A stretch of 64,000 nucleotides of DNA from Strongylocentrotus droebachiensis (GCA_035222895.1 JAVYIG010006820.1:1-64000); one strand, 5' to 3'. Counted from the stretch's first letter, positions 1 through 10,924 are shown. Notes: a model not told the origin generated them from the letters alone. Translations and numbers: made by a program.

Positions 1-2288
1 TTATACACTGTATATTGCCAAAATGTATGTTTTGTGTGTATTATTACTGTGTAATCTGAGAGAGAGCGAGAGAGCAATCTCTTTGATTTCCCGAATATAT
101 TGAAAGTAATTTAGTACTTTCTCTGAGATATATTCACTTGACTGTGTTCATAGCGTAAATGCATTTCACATTTCATTGCATGAGAATATATTTGTATTAA
201 CATTTGCTATACATGTGCTGGATTTGGTTTGCTTTGTCGTGTGAGACAAAGGTCTAGAAGTATTTTATTGAACATGATTTGCATGGATACTTTGATATAT
301 TTCCTCTATCTGAGAATTACATAGTTCCATTGATTTACTTAATCCAATCCTGCTTCATAAACTTCTGTCTGTATTTCTTTACGAAGAGGTTTCACTATTG
401 TTGTACTAGAGAAACATTGCTCTTGTTATCAGTATTAATTGTATAATTCGTGCATAACTGTTGAAATGTTATTTGTTGGATAATTTCTGTAGGAACAGAG
501 ATAGGTATATTTGCTAAGCATATATTTAGGATTCATATCCAAAATGATATTGCTTGACGAAATAGGATCATTTGTATATATTCATATTCAGTAATGATTA
601 TTGTCTTATATCATTGTGCTTTAAGTTTATCAGGAAAAGGTATCTTTAAGGCTTGTTGCTAGTCGATATATATTCTTGGACATTATTGAGTAGCAAGAAC
701 AAATCTGTCATCAGCCTGAACTGCTGTTGACCAGTTGCATTTTCGGTCGAAACTGCACACAATGTGCTTCTGTGTAGCTTTACGGTCAATGTTTAGACTA
801 GAGGTGATAGGTCACTCAGGAATGTAGTTACATTGCCAAGGGGCTTAACCCCGTTCACACTATGGCAACTTGTTAGTTGGGCGTACTGTGCATTAGGAAT
901 GCATGGGTCTGTTCATACTAGTGATTTAATCCAATTTAAGTTTAGTTCGGTTTAACTTAATCTGGTTTAACTTTCATCTCTCACTTGTATTTTAAGTCGA
1001 GTCTCTGTCGTTAATAATCAATTGTTATTATGTTACACAATTGGATTTAGTTGACAAACATTATTGTATTTAACCAATTCATTTATGTTTTAACTTAATA
1101 GATATTAAGTGTTACTTTAGGTTTTAGTATATATATATTCTTTGATGCATTCTTTGTCTCTCACTCTTCTCTTCCTCCTTATTCTACTCTATATTATTAT
1201 ACGTTTACATAACGCCATATTTTGTCACTTAATTGCATAGGAGTTTAGTTGAGGAAAACATTGTAATGTGATGATAGTAGAGTCAAGCTACCAGCTTACT
1301 ACTTTGATTACTGATTGTTTGTTTATTGAAACTCTTTATGAATATGACCATTTATGATTCTTTATTTTCTATTGTATTCTTTCAGGGTTTATCTTTTCTC
1401 GGGTTTATTTTCGAGAATAAAGTATGACATCAAAACAACCTGGACCACAATATTGAGTCTTCATTTATCTCACTATCTGTGTTACAAGAGAATAACATGC
1501 TTGCTGATAAGTTGGTAAATTATCCCAAACGTAATCCGGTTAAGCTGGTGTTGAATTTTCATTAGGCTGTCCATCCAACGGTTCCTCATCTTGAATGTCC
1601 CTGAATAAACAAATGAGGGGGTGATTTACGTGTCTCTGCACCAATCTCCAGAATGTCATCAAAACAGCACCTGATCTGCTTTGGCTCGTTCTACTGATTC
1701 TTAACACTTAGCACTGATTTTCAATTATGCTAATGAGGATTAACGAACCAGACAGGGTTTCATTCTAAATTATTTTATATTATTAAAAAGAAATCAATAG
1801 GTAAGAGCTAGGTTAAATCAGTCACACACCAATTCCACCAAATATGCCATAAGAAACAAATGTTCACATTCACAGGTACTGTACTTTTATCTCTATATCC
1901 ACTGACAAGTCAGAGTGCTCCATTTGAAATAGAAGTTAGAAATGTATGAACATAGATATTTTCTTGGAATGGTCAATGTACCATTTCTCATGCAGCTTCT
2001 TCCAATGAGAACGCTTCTATAACCCAGATGGGAGCACAGATGCATTTAGTGCAATGATCCTTGGGGCCTTTCCAAATCACTTTCACTGAAAGGTAGACAG
2101 GGACTTTCAAAGGTGTAGAATCATTCAACTGACTGAATCTTTTCATCACCTGTTTTTATCAGAAACTGATAGATCAGAAATCCATCTTAAAATGGCATGA
2201 AATATCATCAATACAATATTTTTCTCGAGTCATTTTTGAAAGAAAATAGTCTCTCAAAAGAGCTATTTAAAAATGAGAAACATGACAT
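1..2288. other. SYN: Synapsin intron 2 (part): no exon recognised
   Basis: AT-rich, non-coding by inspection on both strands. A GA-rich stretch lies near 57-75. Around 840-930 sits a short piece beginning with a 'CCCCGTTCACACTATGG' motif and a second 'CTGTTCATACTAG' motif, typical of small cut-and-paste element ends, but no pair of inverted ends could be matched. An AATAAA at about 1416 on the plus strand has no gene attached to it. Confidence 0.4.
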
Positions 2289-2450
2289 ATCTGCTGAAAA
2301 GATATATCACCTGCTTTTAGATAGTGACACCTATTTTTGTCCAGAATCAATTAATTTTATGATTTAATTTCATGATTTATCTGCTGAAAAGATATATCAC
2401 CTGCTTTTAGATAGTGACACCTATTTTGTCCAGAATCAATTAATTTTATA
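2289..2450. repeat. Two-copy tandem duplication, 90-bp period
   Basis: The block beginning ATCTGCTGAAAAGATATATC and running through the TTTTAGATAGTGACACC stretch to CAGAATCAATTAATTTTAT occurs at about 2289-2360 and again at 2379-2449. The copies are almost identical apart from one T in a T run, so the duplication is recent compared with other arrays in this window. It lies inside synapsin intron 2. Confidence 0.85.
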
Positions 2451-2929
2451 AATTAAAGAGCTCAGAACTTGTCTCCATATTACATGTACATAAAGGCTTC
2501 ATTCAAGCCTGTAAAATATTACAAATATTTCATTTTCGATACCATGTCTCCTTTTCTCCCCCTTCCTTTTTCAAATATACAAGAATATGGAATGTGTAAA
2601 TAAAATACTCTTCCAATCACAGAAGGATTGGAATTAAATCAAAAGATATATTCATGATGAATAATAAATGTCTTTCTGAGTTTTCAGAACATTGAATAAA
2701 ATCTGTATAGCTTTTTATTAGCATGTTGTTCTAACAATGTTGTCACAACATCCCAGCACAGAAATCTTATTGTCATCTAAAATAAATGTCAAGCAGTCAC
2801 TTCTAGTTCCAAGATCCATGGTGTACAAAAGACTGGGTGGTAACCGTCATAACATCAATCTAAGTAAGAACAGTAATACTAATAGAGTACCTTTCTTCTG
2901 TCTAACCCTATAGATATAAAAAAAGATCT

Positions 2930-3075
2930 CTGTCAGTGGCAAGACATTAATCTACATTTGCTATAGTTTAACCGTGCAGGTGAGGCAAGTGGGTTCCTGG
3001 TAGGATTATTCCTTTAAATGCACTGTGCACTGATAATGGTTACAGGAGCTACAACTGGGGAAATAATTTAAAAGC
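2930..3075 (+). mobile_element. Diverged tRNA-SINE body fragment (family A)
   Basis: GGCAAGACATTAATCTACATTTGCT followed by a 'GCAGGTG...GGGTTCCTGGTAGGATTATTCC' segment and a 'GGGGAAATAAT' segment matches the body of the complete copies at 8400-8684 (minus) and 49164-49506 (plus). The tRNA-like head and the (TTA)n tail are missing. It is an old, truncated copy within synapsin intron 2. Confidence 0.6.
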
Positions 3076-3127
3076 TCTTGGGAAATGATTAGGAAATTTG
3101 AATGTGCCATGTGGTATATCGGAATGG

Positions 3128-3345
3128 ATTATCATAATCATCGTTATCATCACCATCACCATCAGCATCATAACACCATTATCATCACTACCATCATTGT
3201 CATCACCATCATCCTCACATCATCATCATCATAAAGCCATCATCACCATTACCACCATCGCTGTCATCATCATCACTATCATCATAATCATCATCATAAT
3301 CATCATCACCACCACCACCACCACCATCATCATTATTTATAGAGG
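3128..3345. repeat. (ATC/TCA)n microsatellite
   Basis: About 215 bases made almost entirely of imperfect ATC, TCA and CAC triplets, with a purer (CAC)n run near 3307-3326. The open frames across it are composed of Ile, Thr, His and Ser on one strand and Asp and Gly on the other; they are artefacts of the triplet repeat and not genes. Confidence 0.95.
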
Positions 3346-3429
3346 ATTTTCTAAATTTGGTTTCTTTTAAATTGTACAGTAAAACAGAATGTGTTCTTAT
3401 AGATATATGGAACAAGAACTAGTGAAGTT

Positions 3430-4626
3430 TGCTAACATGCAGAGTAATATGATCTTCTATATTTAGTCCCAAGTAATCTATGATTCATAAATTTTCCCAC
3501 AGATCCACCAAGGCAATTCAACCATGTCATCAAGACTAGAGATCAATACTCATCGATACAGAGGCTCCATGCAGTAAGGGGACAGATGAACTAGACAATG
3601 TATTGCACATAAATAGACAGTGCTGGCTTATTGCAGGTGTGAGCTCAAAGCTTCAAATAAGGACAATTTTCTAGCACCATACTTCAAAAAGAAGCTTTCC
3701 AATGCCGACAACCAAATGTAAAAGCTCTTTAGATTAGATGCCATATTCATCGAGTGTGACGTAATGTGGGCCCCATCTTAGATTGATCACAACTCAATAT
3801 CAATCACAATTCTGTACTAAAGAGAAAGGAGTTTGTGATTGATTAGAGAACTTGCAATCAATCCACATCAATCGCAACTCCTAAAAGACAGAGCCTTTAC
3901 TTCACAAAGAACTGATTTTATACCTAGTTAAGGATTGAGCCCCAATGGATGACAAGACTGGGTCAAGGGCAAAACTGAAAGAGTGCATCAAATGAAATGA
4001 AAACCATCTTTTGCTAAATAAAATAATGATGCATGCCATCATATTAGAATATTCACAGTGGAATATACTCTGCACAAAGATACCTAGAAATTTGCTTAAT
4101 AAGTTGAGGGAAAGTTCAGTTTTGGTAAAGCTGGAAAATAAGTTGTGAGTTTACTAATTTTGTGATTCCTGAACAGATGGATATCATAGTAGCAGACAAT
4201 ACTCTTGAAAGGTTCTAATATCCTAAATATACGTAACATACAACTAATAATTATAAGTTTTATTTTTTATTTTTATTTTTTAATTTGGACCAGATTTTGA
4301 TGCTGAATGTGATTGATGTCCCATAAAATCCCACATTATGTGTGCAGTGCTTTTCACTGCATGCAATTTTTAGCAAGATCAGGTCAATTTGTAATTTTGA
4401 TCATACTAAAACCAAATACACAATCATGTTTATGCACTACATCACCATTTCCCAAGAAACTTCCAGACAGTTCCATGACTAGTACAACCAAAACTTTATA
4501 TTTAAGCCACTGACTACTAAATTCTCTCATTCTCATAGATTTAATGCAGAATCCACCAGTACCCATAGGCAAAGGGTTCCTATCCTTCTGACCTTTGACC
4601 TGCAGACGAAATCAAATTCTTCTTAC
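3430..4626. other. SYN: Synapsin intron 2, proximal part
   Basis: No coding potential or recognisable element. Short repeats of ATCAATC/CAATCA occur at 3780-3870. A T/A-rich run lies at 4255-4285. The splice donor of exon 2 is at its right edge. Confidence 0.4.
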
Positions 4627-4684
4627 CTGTTCAACTCTTATCTCATATTCTCCATGGATTAGTTTTCCCCTGAAATATTTGGCC
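4627..4684 (-). CDS. SYN: Synapsin, second coding exon (domain C continued)
   Basis: On the minus strand a CTACAG acceptor is followed by 58 exon bases and then GTAAGA. The first base completes the Trp codon from exon 1, and the remaining 57 bases read AKYFRGKLIHGEYEIRVEQ. This aligns with vertebrate synapsin AKYFKGKKIHGEIDIKVEQ, directly after HTDW. The exon ends in phase 0, where vertebrate synapsin continues AEFS. The reading frame, both splice sites and the order relative to exon 1 all agree, so despite its small size this is a firm call. The intron between the two exons is 4356 bp (4685-9040). I searched the remaining left part for the next conserved segments (QHAFSM and CDKPW regions) and did not find them, so exon 3 is probably beyond the window and intron 2 exceeds 4.6 kb. 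Confidence 0.93.
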
Positions 4685-6165
4685 CTGTAGCAAAGAGAAA
4701 CGTCAATAAGAAGAAGTTACATTAGAAATCAGGTTCAAGCAATGTTAGGAAATTCAATAGTTATTCTCAGATATCTTCCCTCCAGTCTATACCATTGTAT
4801 CACAAATTTAGGAAGAAAACAAGTGTAACCTGATAGTATTTGGACAGCAATGTCTATCTTTTGTTTGTTCAAAGTATTGAACATTTCTTAGCTTATCTTG
4901 GGTGGAAAGTCTGCATTGTGATATCATCGAATTGGCTCAAATATCTGGAAGAATTGCTTATTAAACAAGAAGATTTTGTTTCTGCTCCTTGAGGTAGAAC
5001 TTTATTTTGGCATCAAGTAGTTTTTCTTTTCCTACAGAAAGTAATGTTTACCTTCTTATAGTTGGGAGCTGTATTGGCAGATTTGGGGGGGGGGGAATGG
5101 GGGAGGGGGTTAAGATTTGCCTAACCTGTAAAATACATGGTAGATTTAATATTTGTGTGCCCCTGAAACAAAATTAGATGCTATGTCTTTATTTTTTGAC
5201 AAATACGCTTAAAGCTTCAAGTTTGTTAGCGCTCATTTGAAATGTTCAGAATTAAATCACTCTCTGTTCCTGTACATTCTCTTCTTTCTGCTGCGTCTCT
5301 CCTTTCCATTTTCGTTTACCCTACTTTCTAGCCTAAATCACATTACGGAGTGGGCTTTGGGGAAGGAAAACAAGCGTAGTCGATCGCGTTACACGATCCA
5401 ATGTATAAAACACAGCTTGTGATGGAACCCCAAATGTCTTATGTAAAGGGATTTGCGGATCATGTGACCCTAATCTGCACAAACTAGACCTAAAACATTG
5501 ATTAAATCTGATTTGGTCGGCCTTTTTATTGTTTAGATTTATTCAGTGAAATGCTTACCTACTTTAGGGAACATCATTTTCAAAATGAGAAAATGGTCCA
5601 CTTTTTACTTTATTTATCACAAAAATTTGTAGCTATTATTGCTTCAATATCTAGTTTACAATAATGGTGCAGCACTTATATTGAAAAAGTTCTCCCCATT
5701 ATATTAGTCAAACATCAAATGTAGCAAAACTTGCAGCATTATTATTTCGTTTTTAAGGATATATAGAAAAGCCTTTGAGCCATATATATTTTCTTTGGCA
5801 ACTATCATTCAGTATGATTATGAAATGAGTAATATGTCACAATTTTAACCAAGTTTTCATATATTTGTGACAGGTCAAACTACATGTGGAGAAGGAATAA
5901 TACACTTATTTTTAACAAATCGAAGAACACCAACATATTTCTCCACTCAAAATGACTGTTATTCCCTTTTAGCTGTACAAAGCAATCAGTTTGTCATAAT
6001 GAGTGTGTAAAAGATGGTTGACATACAATGGAATTAACCAGCTCATGGCTATTTATATTACGAAAACAGACATAAGATCCTTTAATCATCGAAATTCTCA
6101 TAATACGTTTTTAAAATAGAACATGCTGTAGGCTTTGGAAAACAAGAAATTGAGACCACCTTAAG

Positions 6166-6380
6166 GCTTGTTCACATATTCAGTGGTTTACCATGAATTT
6201 TTAAAGCCTACACTTTGTACAGCGCTTCACATTTTTATATTGTCTAACATACGGATGAGTGAGTACGCCTAGAACCTACAGTATGTAGTGACACAGCTCC
6301 GTTTTCATCCTCCCTTGCCATCCATATAGTACACAAAAATCCTACACAAACAACATCAAATCTGCAGCATATGTGAACAG
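6166..6380. mobile_element. Small MITE-like element with short inverted ends
   Basis: The left end CTTGTTCACATAT (about 6167-6179) and the right end ATATGTGAACAG (6369-6380) are inverted copies separated by about 190 bases without coding capacity. 'GTTCACA' ends of this sort recur elsewhere in the window (compare about 855 and 29442). No target-site duplication could be fixed by eye. A non-autonomous cut-and-paste element is the likely identity. Confidence 0.5.
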
Positions 6381-6950
6381 GATTTTCAAGAACACTGCCC
6401 AAGGATTTAATCTTCAGCTTTTCATCACAAGAATAGCTCATGATGCGTATTTAGGGGGATGATCTTTAATACATTCCAGGAGAAACTAAAGTGCTAACGG
6501 TGGTTTAGAGCAATTTGATCAATTCGATGATTCTGCCGAATTTCTGTGTAATCTCCCTGAAGACGATTACAAAGATGTTAAGCATTGTTCTTTCTTCTTC
6601 TTTTTTTGTTGTTGGATTTTGTTACCTGTTGCAAGCTACACTGACGACTGGAAATCATCTAATATATAATGTGTTGTACAATAATATGTGTTCTTAATTC
6701 TTGTCACTTTTACCTAAAAGTTAACGTCTTTATAAGAAATCACTTAACATTTTTACAAAACCTTAAAAGGTATATCACAAAAGAAAATATTGAATGCTTT
6801 TGGAAACACCTCTTTTCAAAACACTAGTCTGCCTACACATGAACAAGCATTATCATGATGACATTCTGGGTGAAAATCTTAGGTTAGAAACATGCAACCA
6901 AACTCTGCCATTTTTGAGTGACAATACACATAGATAGATAGCAATTAAAG

Positions 6951-7324
6951 TACCGTATATAACGGTGTATAAACCGCACTTTTTTGCCGCCGACAAAATT
7001 TCAAAGTCGGGGGTGCGGTTTATACACAGTACACAAAAAAAAAAAAAAAAATTAAGTTTCAATTTATGCCCCTCCACCTGGCGCTATGCCTGGCAATGTC
7101 TCCCAGCTCGGTAATCGGTGTGTTGACTCACCACTCGGAAACTAGAACAACACTCAAATTTGTCTGTCATCTTGGTTTGAAAGTAATCTTTCTGATAGAT
7201 CTCAATATGTAGTTTATAATAATAATTCCTCCAATTTTTCTTCTATTACATGGTGTACCACAAGGTTCTATCCTAGGTCCCTACTGTGTTTTAATTTACA
7301 GTACCGTAATGATCTTACACACAA

Positions 7325-7355
<31 letters not shown>

Positions 7356-7415
7356 GGCGAAAAAGAGGGGTGCGGTTAATACACGAGGGCGGTTTATACA
7401 ACGTTATTTACGGTA
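6951..7415. mobile_element. MITE with 27-bp inverted ends and TA flanks
   Basis: The left end reads TACCGTATATAACGGTGTAT and continues AAACCGC. The complement of the right end reads TACCGTAAATAACGTTGTAT and continues AAACCGC. The ends therefore match over about 27 bases, and the outermost TA on both sides could be the target duplication, as in Tc1/mariner-type insertions. The motif GCGGTTTATACA or its complement occurs again just inside both ends (about 7014-7025 and 7370-7400), giving subterminal repeats. The interior holds a degenerate LINE reverse-transcriptase piece and a long T run at 7325-7350. There is no transposase. Confidence 0.75.
7173..7320 (+). pseudogene. Degenerate LINE reverse-transcriptase fragment
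   Basis: Translation from 7173 reads WFESNLSDRSQYVVYNNNSS, the usual 'WF.SYLS.R.Q.V' segment just upstream of RT motif B in Jockey/CR1-type LINEs. After a one-base frameshift near 7250 it continues GVPQGSILGP, the diagnostic motif, and then a damaged 'LIY...NDL' in which the frame slips again. Only about 50 codons remain. It lies wholly inside the inverted-repeat element at 6951-7415, so it was either captured by that element or was the site into which its halves inserted. It is a dead remnant. Confidence 0.8.
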
Positions 7416-7440
7416 CCCAATAATTCAACACTAATTATGC

Positions 7441-8276
7441 GGTGGTCACATCCCGCCGTACTTGCAAGTGCGTGCTGTCTACGTGCAAAAACGTGGGCAT
7501 AATTTGGGTATCTGTACATGATAAGTACCACCTCCGTACGGATTTGGGAGCATGCAGACACACCGTTGCACTTTTAGTGCATGAGGAACTTTCGCTGCGT
7601 TCGGGCTGCGTTCGGGCTACCAATTCACCCCAGTGCGTGTGACGTGCGTGCCCGGTACTGCCAACGAGCGCACAACGCACTGACTCCGTGCGTCTTTTAA
7701 AGGCACACGTGATAAGTGCGTGGTCCGTGCTTACTCGCCACTTCCCCAGTTCAGCTATCCAATGAGCACGCAGAACTCACGTGGACCGTACCGAGTAAGC
7801 ACTTACAACGCACGTTGTTCGCACTGATTTATGCAGTATATAGTCTCTTTAGTGGAATGGGCGGCATCTTGAGGCAGCAACAGCTGGGACTTCTGGAGAA
7901 CATCGGAATGTCGTTCATGAGTTCATCGCACGTGCATGCACTTACAACATGCGAGTGAGTAAGGATACCGTACGTGAGCAGCACTTGTAAGTAAGGCCTC
8001 CGTACGATTACGTGGCAACCACACGGAGACCGTACGTTGTAAGCACGTTGTAAGCACGTACAACGCACTTACCACGTGCGCAACGTATAATGCACGCAAC
8101 CATTCACGGCCAGGCGTGGCGTGCGGGCCATGTACTTACACAGTGCGTGTGACGCGCGTTGCCGGTACTCCCTCCCTGCCTTTGCCACTCCCTCCCTACG
8201 TTTTCAGAAAAACGTGGCGGCCGTGGCCTCCCCAAAAACCGTACGGACTAAAAACACGCACGGTGGGATGTGACCA
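7441..8276. mobile_element. CpG-rich non-autonomous DNA transposon, ~840 bp
   Basis: The left end GGTGGTCACATCCCGCCGTAC and the complement of the right end, GTTGGTCACATCCCACCGTGC (about 8259-8279), agree at most positions, marking terminal inverted repeats. The interior is strikingly richer in G+C and CpG than the rest of the window. It contains at least five CCGTACG motifs (for example near 7536, 7965, 7998, 8028 and 8239) and repeated GTAAGCACGTTG/CAACGCACTTAC words in both orientations, like arrays of transposase-binding sites. Open frames here contain no transposase motifs. The target duplication was not resolved. Confidence 0.65.
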
Positions 8277-8399
8277 ACGCTTTAACAAGCCTTTTCTAGA
8301 ATTATAATGTAACTATGAGCAATTACATTACACTCTTATCCCTTTCATTTTCTCAACATTTCCCTCTGTTGAGTGCAATATGTTAAATTATAATTATTA

Positions 8400-8684
8400 T
8401 TAATAATAATAATAATAATATTCAGTTTTTATATAGCGCTAATTATAATCACTAAGCGCTTCCAAACTTGGAGATTATTACCCCGGCTTTAGCTGTGCTG
8501 CCATTGTGGCGCTCTAGCATTTCAAAGAATTAATTCCTGCCAGGTACCCATTTACATCACCTGGGTTGAGTGTAGCAAATGTAGATCAATGTCATGCCAT
8601 AGGACATTAGTGCCGCGGCGGGTCTCGAACCGCGGACATTGTGATCGACAGTCCAGCTACTTAACCACTCGACCACGGCACCTC
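8400..8684 (-). mobile_element. tRNA-derived SINE, family A, essentially complete
   Basis: Read on the minus strand it begins with a tRNA-like head (GTGCCGTGGTCGAGTGGTTA, then a GCGGTTCGAGACCC B box and CCGCGGCAC closing the acceptor-like stem), resembling a Ser/Leu-type tRNA. The body follows (ACATTGATCTACATTTGC, GGGTACCTGGCAGGAATTAA, CCGGGGTAATAAT, TTAGCGCTATATAAAAAC), and the tail is (ATT)n. A and B boxes indicate polymerase III transcription followed by retroposition. It has no protein and depends on a LINE. It sits in synapsin intron 1 in the same orientation as the gene. This is not a functional tRNA: the head is diverged and is followed by the SINE body. Confidence 0.9.
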
Positions 8685-8704
8685 TACTATTTATTTATTT
8701 ATTA

Positions 8705-8912
8705 ACCTTTTTGTTTTGGGGGGGGGGGGTCAATTTTGGTGAATTTATTGGAATCTAACATATAATTTTGAACAATGCAAGTATGTAATCCTTGATTAAT
8801 TGTATCAGTCTCTGTTTTTGGAAGAGAGGATTGGAATGATATTTTGAAAGGTACCCCGGCTTATAAAAAGACATTCTCCCTTTCCGGGGGAGGGGGGGGG
8901 GGGGGGGGGGTG
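8705..8912. repeat. Poly(G) tracts
   Basis: Two uninterrupted G runs lie here, about 11 bases near 8717 and over 18 bases near 8892. They are part of a window-wide excess of G/C homopolymers in otherwise AT-rich DNA. Confidence 0.8.
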
Positions 8913-9040
8913 GTTCATGTGATAAAATGTAAATTTATGTTCAATTTCTGCTTTTTAATTTACAAAGAATGAGGTGACTTCTTCCCTGCTACAAGTGCAC
9001 ATTCTCAAGGCTGCACTGTACCTAAGATGAGGTTACTCAC

Positions 9041-9282
9041 CAGTCTGTATGGAGGTCATCGATAACCAACAATGTCTTCTGGTTGCCCTTCTCCTGACGT
9101 GGAGTCAGGGAGCTCAGGAACCCCATACTGTTGTCTCTCCTTGGCATGGTGGGGCTGTTAGAGGTGCTTATGGCTGTCCGCTTCTCAACGACCTCCTCCT
9201 GGCCAATGTTCTGGAAGTAGCCGTCGGGTAGGCCGGTCATCGCGTTGGGATCAGAGAATCTTCGGCGAAGGTAATTCATCAT
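9041..9282 (-). CDS. SYN: Synapsin, first coding exon (domain A to start of domain C)
   Basis: Synapsins are peripheral membrane phosphoproteins that tether synaptic vesicles to each other and to actin; the C domain is an ATP-binding, ATP-grasp-like fold. This exon encodes 80 codons plus two bases. It opens with MMNYLRRRFSDPNA, matching the vertebrate domain A start MNYLRRRLSD, including the RRxS motif (Ser at residue 10) that is the PKA/CaMK I site in known synapsins. A short variable linker (about residues 25-62) with an MGFLSSL motif replaces the long B domain of mammals. LLVIDDLHTD(W) then begins domain C. The exon ends ACTG|GTGAGT, a near-perfect donor, splitting the Trp codon; exon 2 supplies its last base. 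Two adjacent ATGs occur; the first opens the frame, while the second matches the usual synapsin start. An acceptor-like TTTACAG at about 9322-9328 suggests this exon begins at 9321 with 39 bases of 5' UTR. The rest of the gene lies to the left. Confidence 0.95.
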
Positions 9283-9321
9283 TGTTGTCTGGCTGTTACT
9301 AGGTTTGTCTCAAAATGGGGT
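9283..9321 (-). other. SYN: Synapsin 5' UTR segment joined to the ATG exon
   Basis: Immediately upstream of the start codon on the minus strand are 39 bases preceded by TGACTTTTACGATTTACAG, which has the pyrimidine run and AG of a 3' splice site. This suggests that the start codon exon is not the first exon and that a non-coding leader exon lies farther right. No transcript evidence is available; the acceptor is a sequence-only call. Confidence 0.45.
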
Positions 9322-10924
9322 CTGTAAATCGTAAAAGTCAGAGTCAAAATGAAGCATATTATGGAGAGCCTAATGTAAATCTTGAGCATGATTAGAAATG
9401 TTCATTCAACATGTGATCAAAAATACCTTAAGTTTTATATCTATGACAAGCATGGAAGAATTAAAAATGTACAAAGATTTAATGAATTTTTTTGTTATCT
9501 TACATTGAAAATTAAAAGAGGTATTTATTAAAACTACAAAGTCCAAAAAGAAATTTGAAGAAAAATATACTGCAGTCACTTGAGTAAAATGAACAGAAAA
9601 GCAAACTAAACTGTGCATGCTCAAAACAATACAGCATATCCTGGTTTTATGTCCTCAGCAATTAACAAACTTCCTATATTCTACCTACTAATGCTAAAGC
9701 TACAAATGCAAGACTCTAATCTGTACAGACAGAAAGATTTAGTAACATAGGATGCTGGTGTTAATCTAGCTTATAGCCTGTTATCAAAGTTTATCACAGA
9801 CCAAGCACCAAGGCAAGCACTTTATTATCTCCAACAACTAATCCGAATTTGTTGTTCAAGCAAGCTTTGTTCCCCTCAGTTTCATTTTTTTTTGTTTTGT
9901 TTTGTTTCATTATTGCTCTCTGTTCATTCTTGCCATTTTCTCTTATGAGATGAAAGATGGAAAGCTTTAGTTTGTCTTTCTTCAAGGTTAGTTAGCCTTT
10001 AAGAAAATAAGAGAAGACATAACATCAGAAGTCATTATTAGAGTAACTTTAATCCATTTGTGATTATGACATTATACGAGTAGGACCTATAAGTTTTATC
10101 TGTCAATCCAAAATGTGATCTAGTTGTTGCCTAAACATAATCATTACTGGCAATTTAGTAATATTTATACATATTTCTTTTCTTTAAAATAACCCCGCTA
10201 AAAGCATTGATCCAAATCTTATGATGAAAGAATATCATCACATTTTTCTACATATTAGCCTCCATCATAAAGCATTTTGATTCAATTCACAACTTAGAAT
10301 GGTGGTCATTCAACAGAAACAAACACCTAAATGCAACTGAGCTAAAAATTCCAACACTCTCACACAATTTCAAATTTCTATAAAAAGTCAGAGCTTAACC
10401 CTTCACCAAAATAGGAACATGTAAAGGTATCAACTAAGCAATGGCATGTTTAAATGGATGGTGATCTGAAACACACATATAGTACACTGTACTTCAGGGG
10501 AAGATGTGAACTTACTGGATAAATGCCTCAAGAGAGGGGTTCTATTTTTGTCCAAAATCTAGTGCTTCATCAATAAACACATATCTCATGATGCATTTCT
10601 GGCTCACTCCCACCTTTTAGAATGTGAAGCTGTGTCAATGTTCTCCAGTACCCTTTAAGCACATTCTATTATCATTCTCTAGATTATTTTTCTAGCCATA
10701 CATTTATTTCTACATCCCTCTCTTTCTCCCTCTTTTCATCATAATTTCTCTTCCCTTTTTTTATTTTTCTCAAGTTTCTACAATCAATTCTCTTATTTCT
10801 TCTTAAATCTGTATATATTCTTCTTTTGTTTCCACCTCTTCTTTCTATAATTTTCTGTTATATCTTTTACTCTACCTCCCATCTCTCTCTCTCTTCCTCT
10901 CTCTTTCTCCCTATTTATCCCTCC

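Larger units (their letters stand above)
4685..9040 (-). other. SYN: Synapsin intron 1 (4356 bp), element-rich
   Basis: Bounded by GTGAGT at 9040 and CTACAG at 4685, both read on the minus strand. The right half is crowded with transposable elements (6166-6380, 6951-7415, 7441-8276, 8400-8684) plus G runs at about 5085, 8715 and 8885-8910. The part at 4690-6160 shows nothing beyond AT-rich unique sequence. Within it, 5237-5422 has an open frame that begins in AT-rich sequence and shows no family resemblance. Confidence 0.85.

Noticed and set aside
1..1450. Solo LTR of a retrotransposon (AATAAA near 1416, TG-rich start)
   Set aside because: No matching TG...CA borders, target duplication, primer-binding site or second copy could be identified.
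1544..1602. Possible terminal exon on the minus strand (DIQDEEPLDGQPNENSTPA then stop) after TTTATTCAG
   Set aside because: The acceptor looks good, but joining to synapsin exon 2 (phase 0) gives a different frame with an immediate stop. Skipping the rest of synapsin domain C would make no functional protein, and no partner exon was seen.
2700..2760. Minus-strand LLEQHANK resembling the synapsin VRQHAFS segment
   Set aside because: Only a few residues match, no splice sites are present and the flanking translation does not fit synapsin.
3098..3415. Ile/Thr/His-rich and Asp/Gly-rich open frames
   Set aside because: Produced by the ATC triplet microsatellite.
8600..8684. Functional tRNA gene
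   Set aside because: The tRNA-like sequence is continuous with a SINE body found in other copies, and the anticodon arm is imperfect.
4685..9040. A nested TIMP gene inside the synapsin intron, as known in some animals
   Set aside because: No cysteine-rich TIMP exon was seen. The known nested arrangement uses a later synapsin intron, which would lie outside this window.
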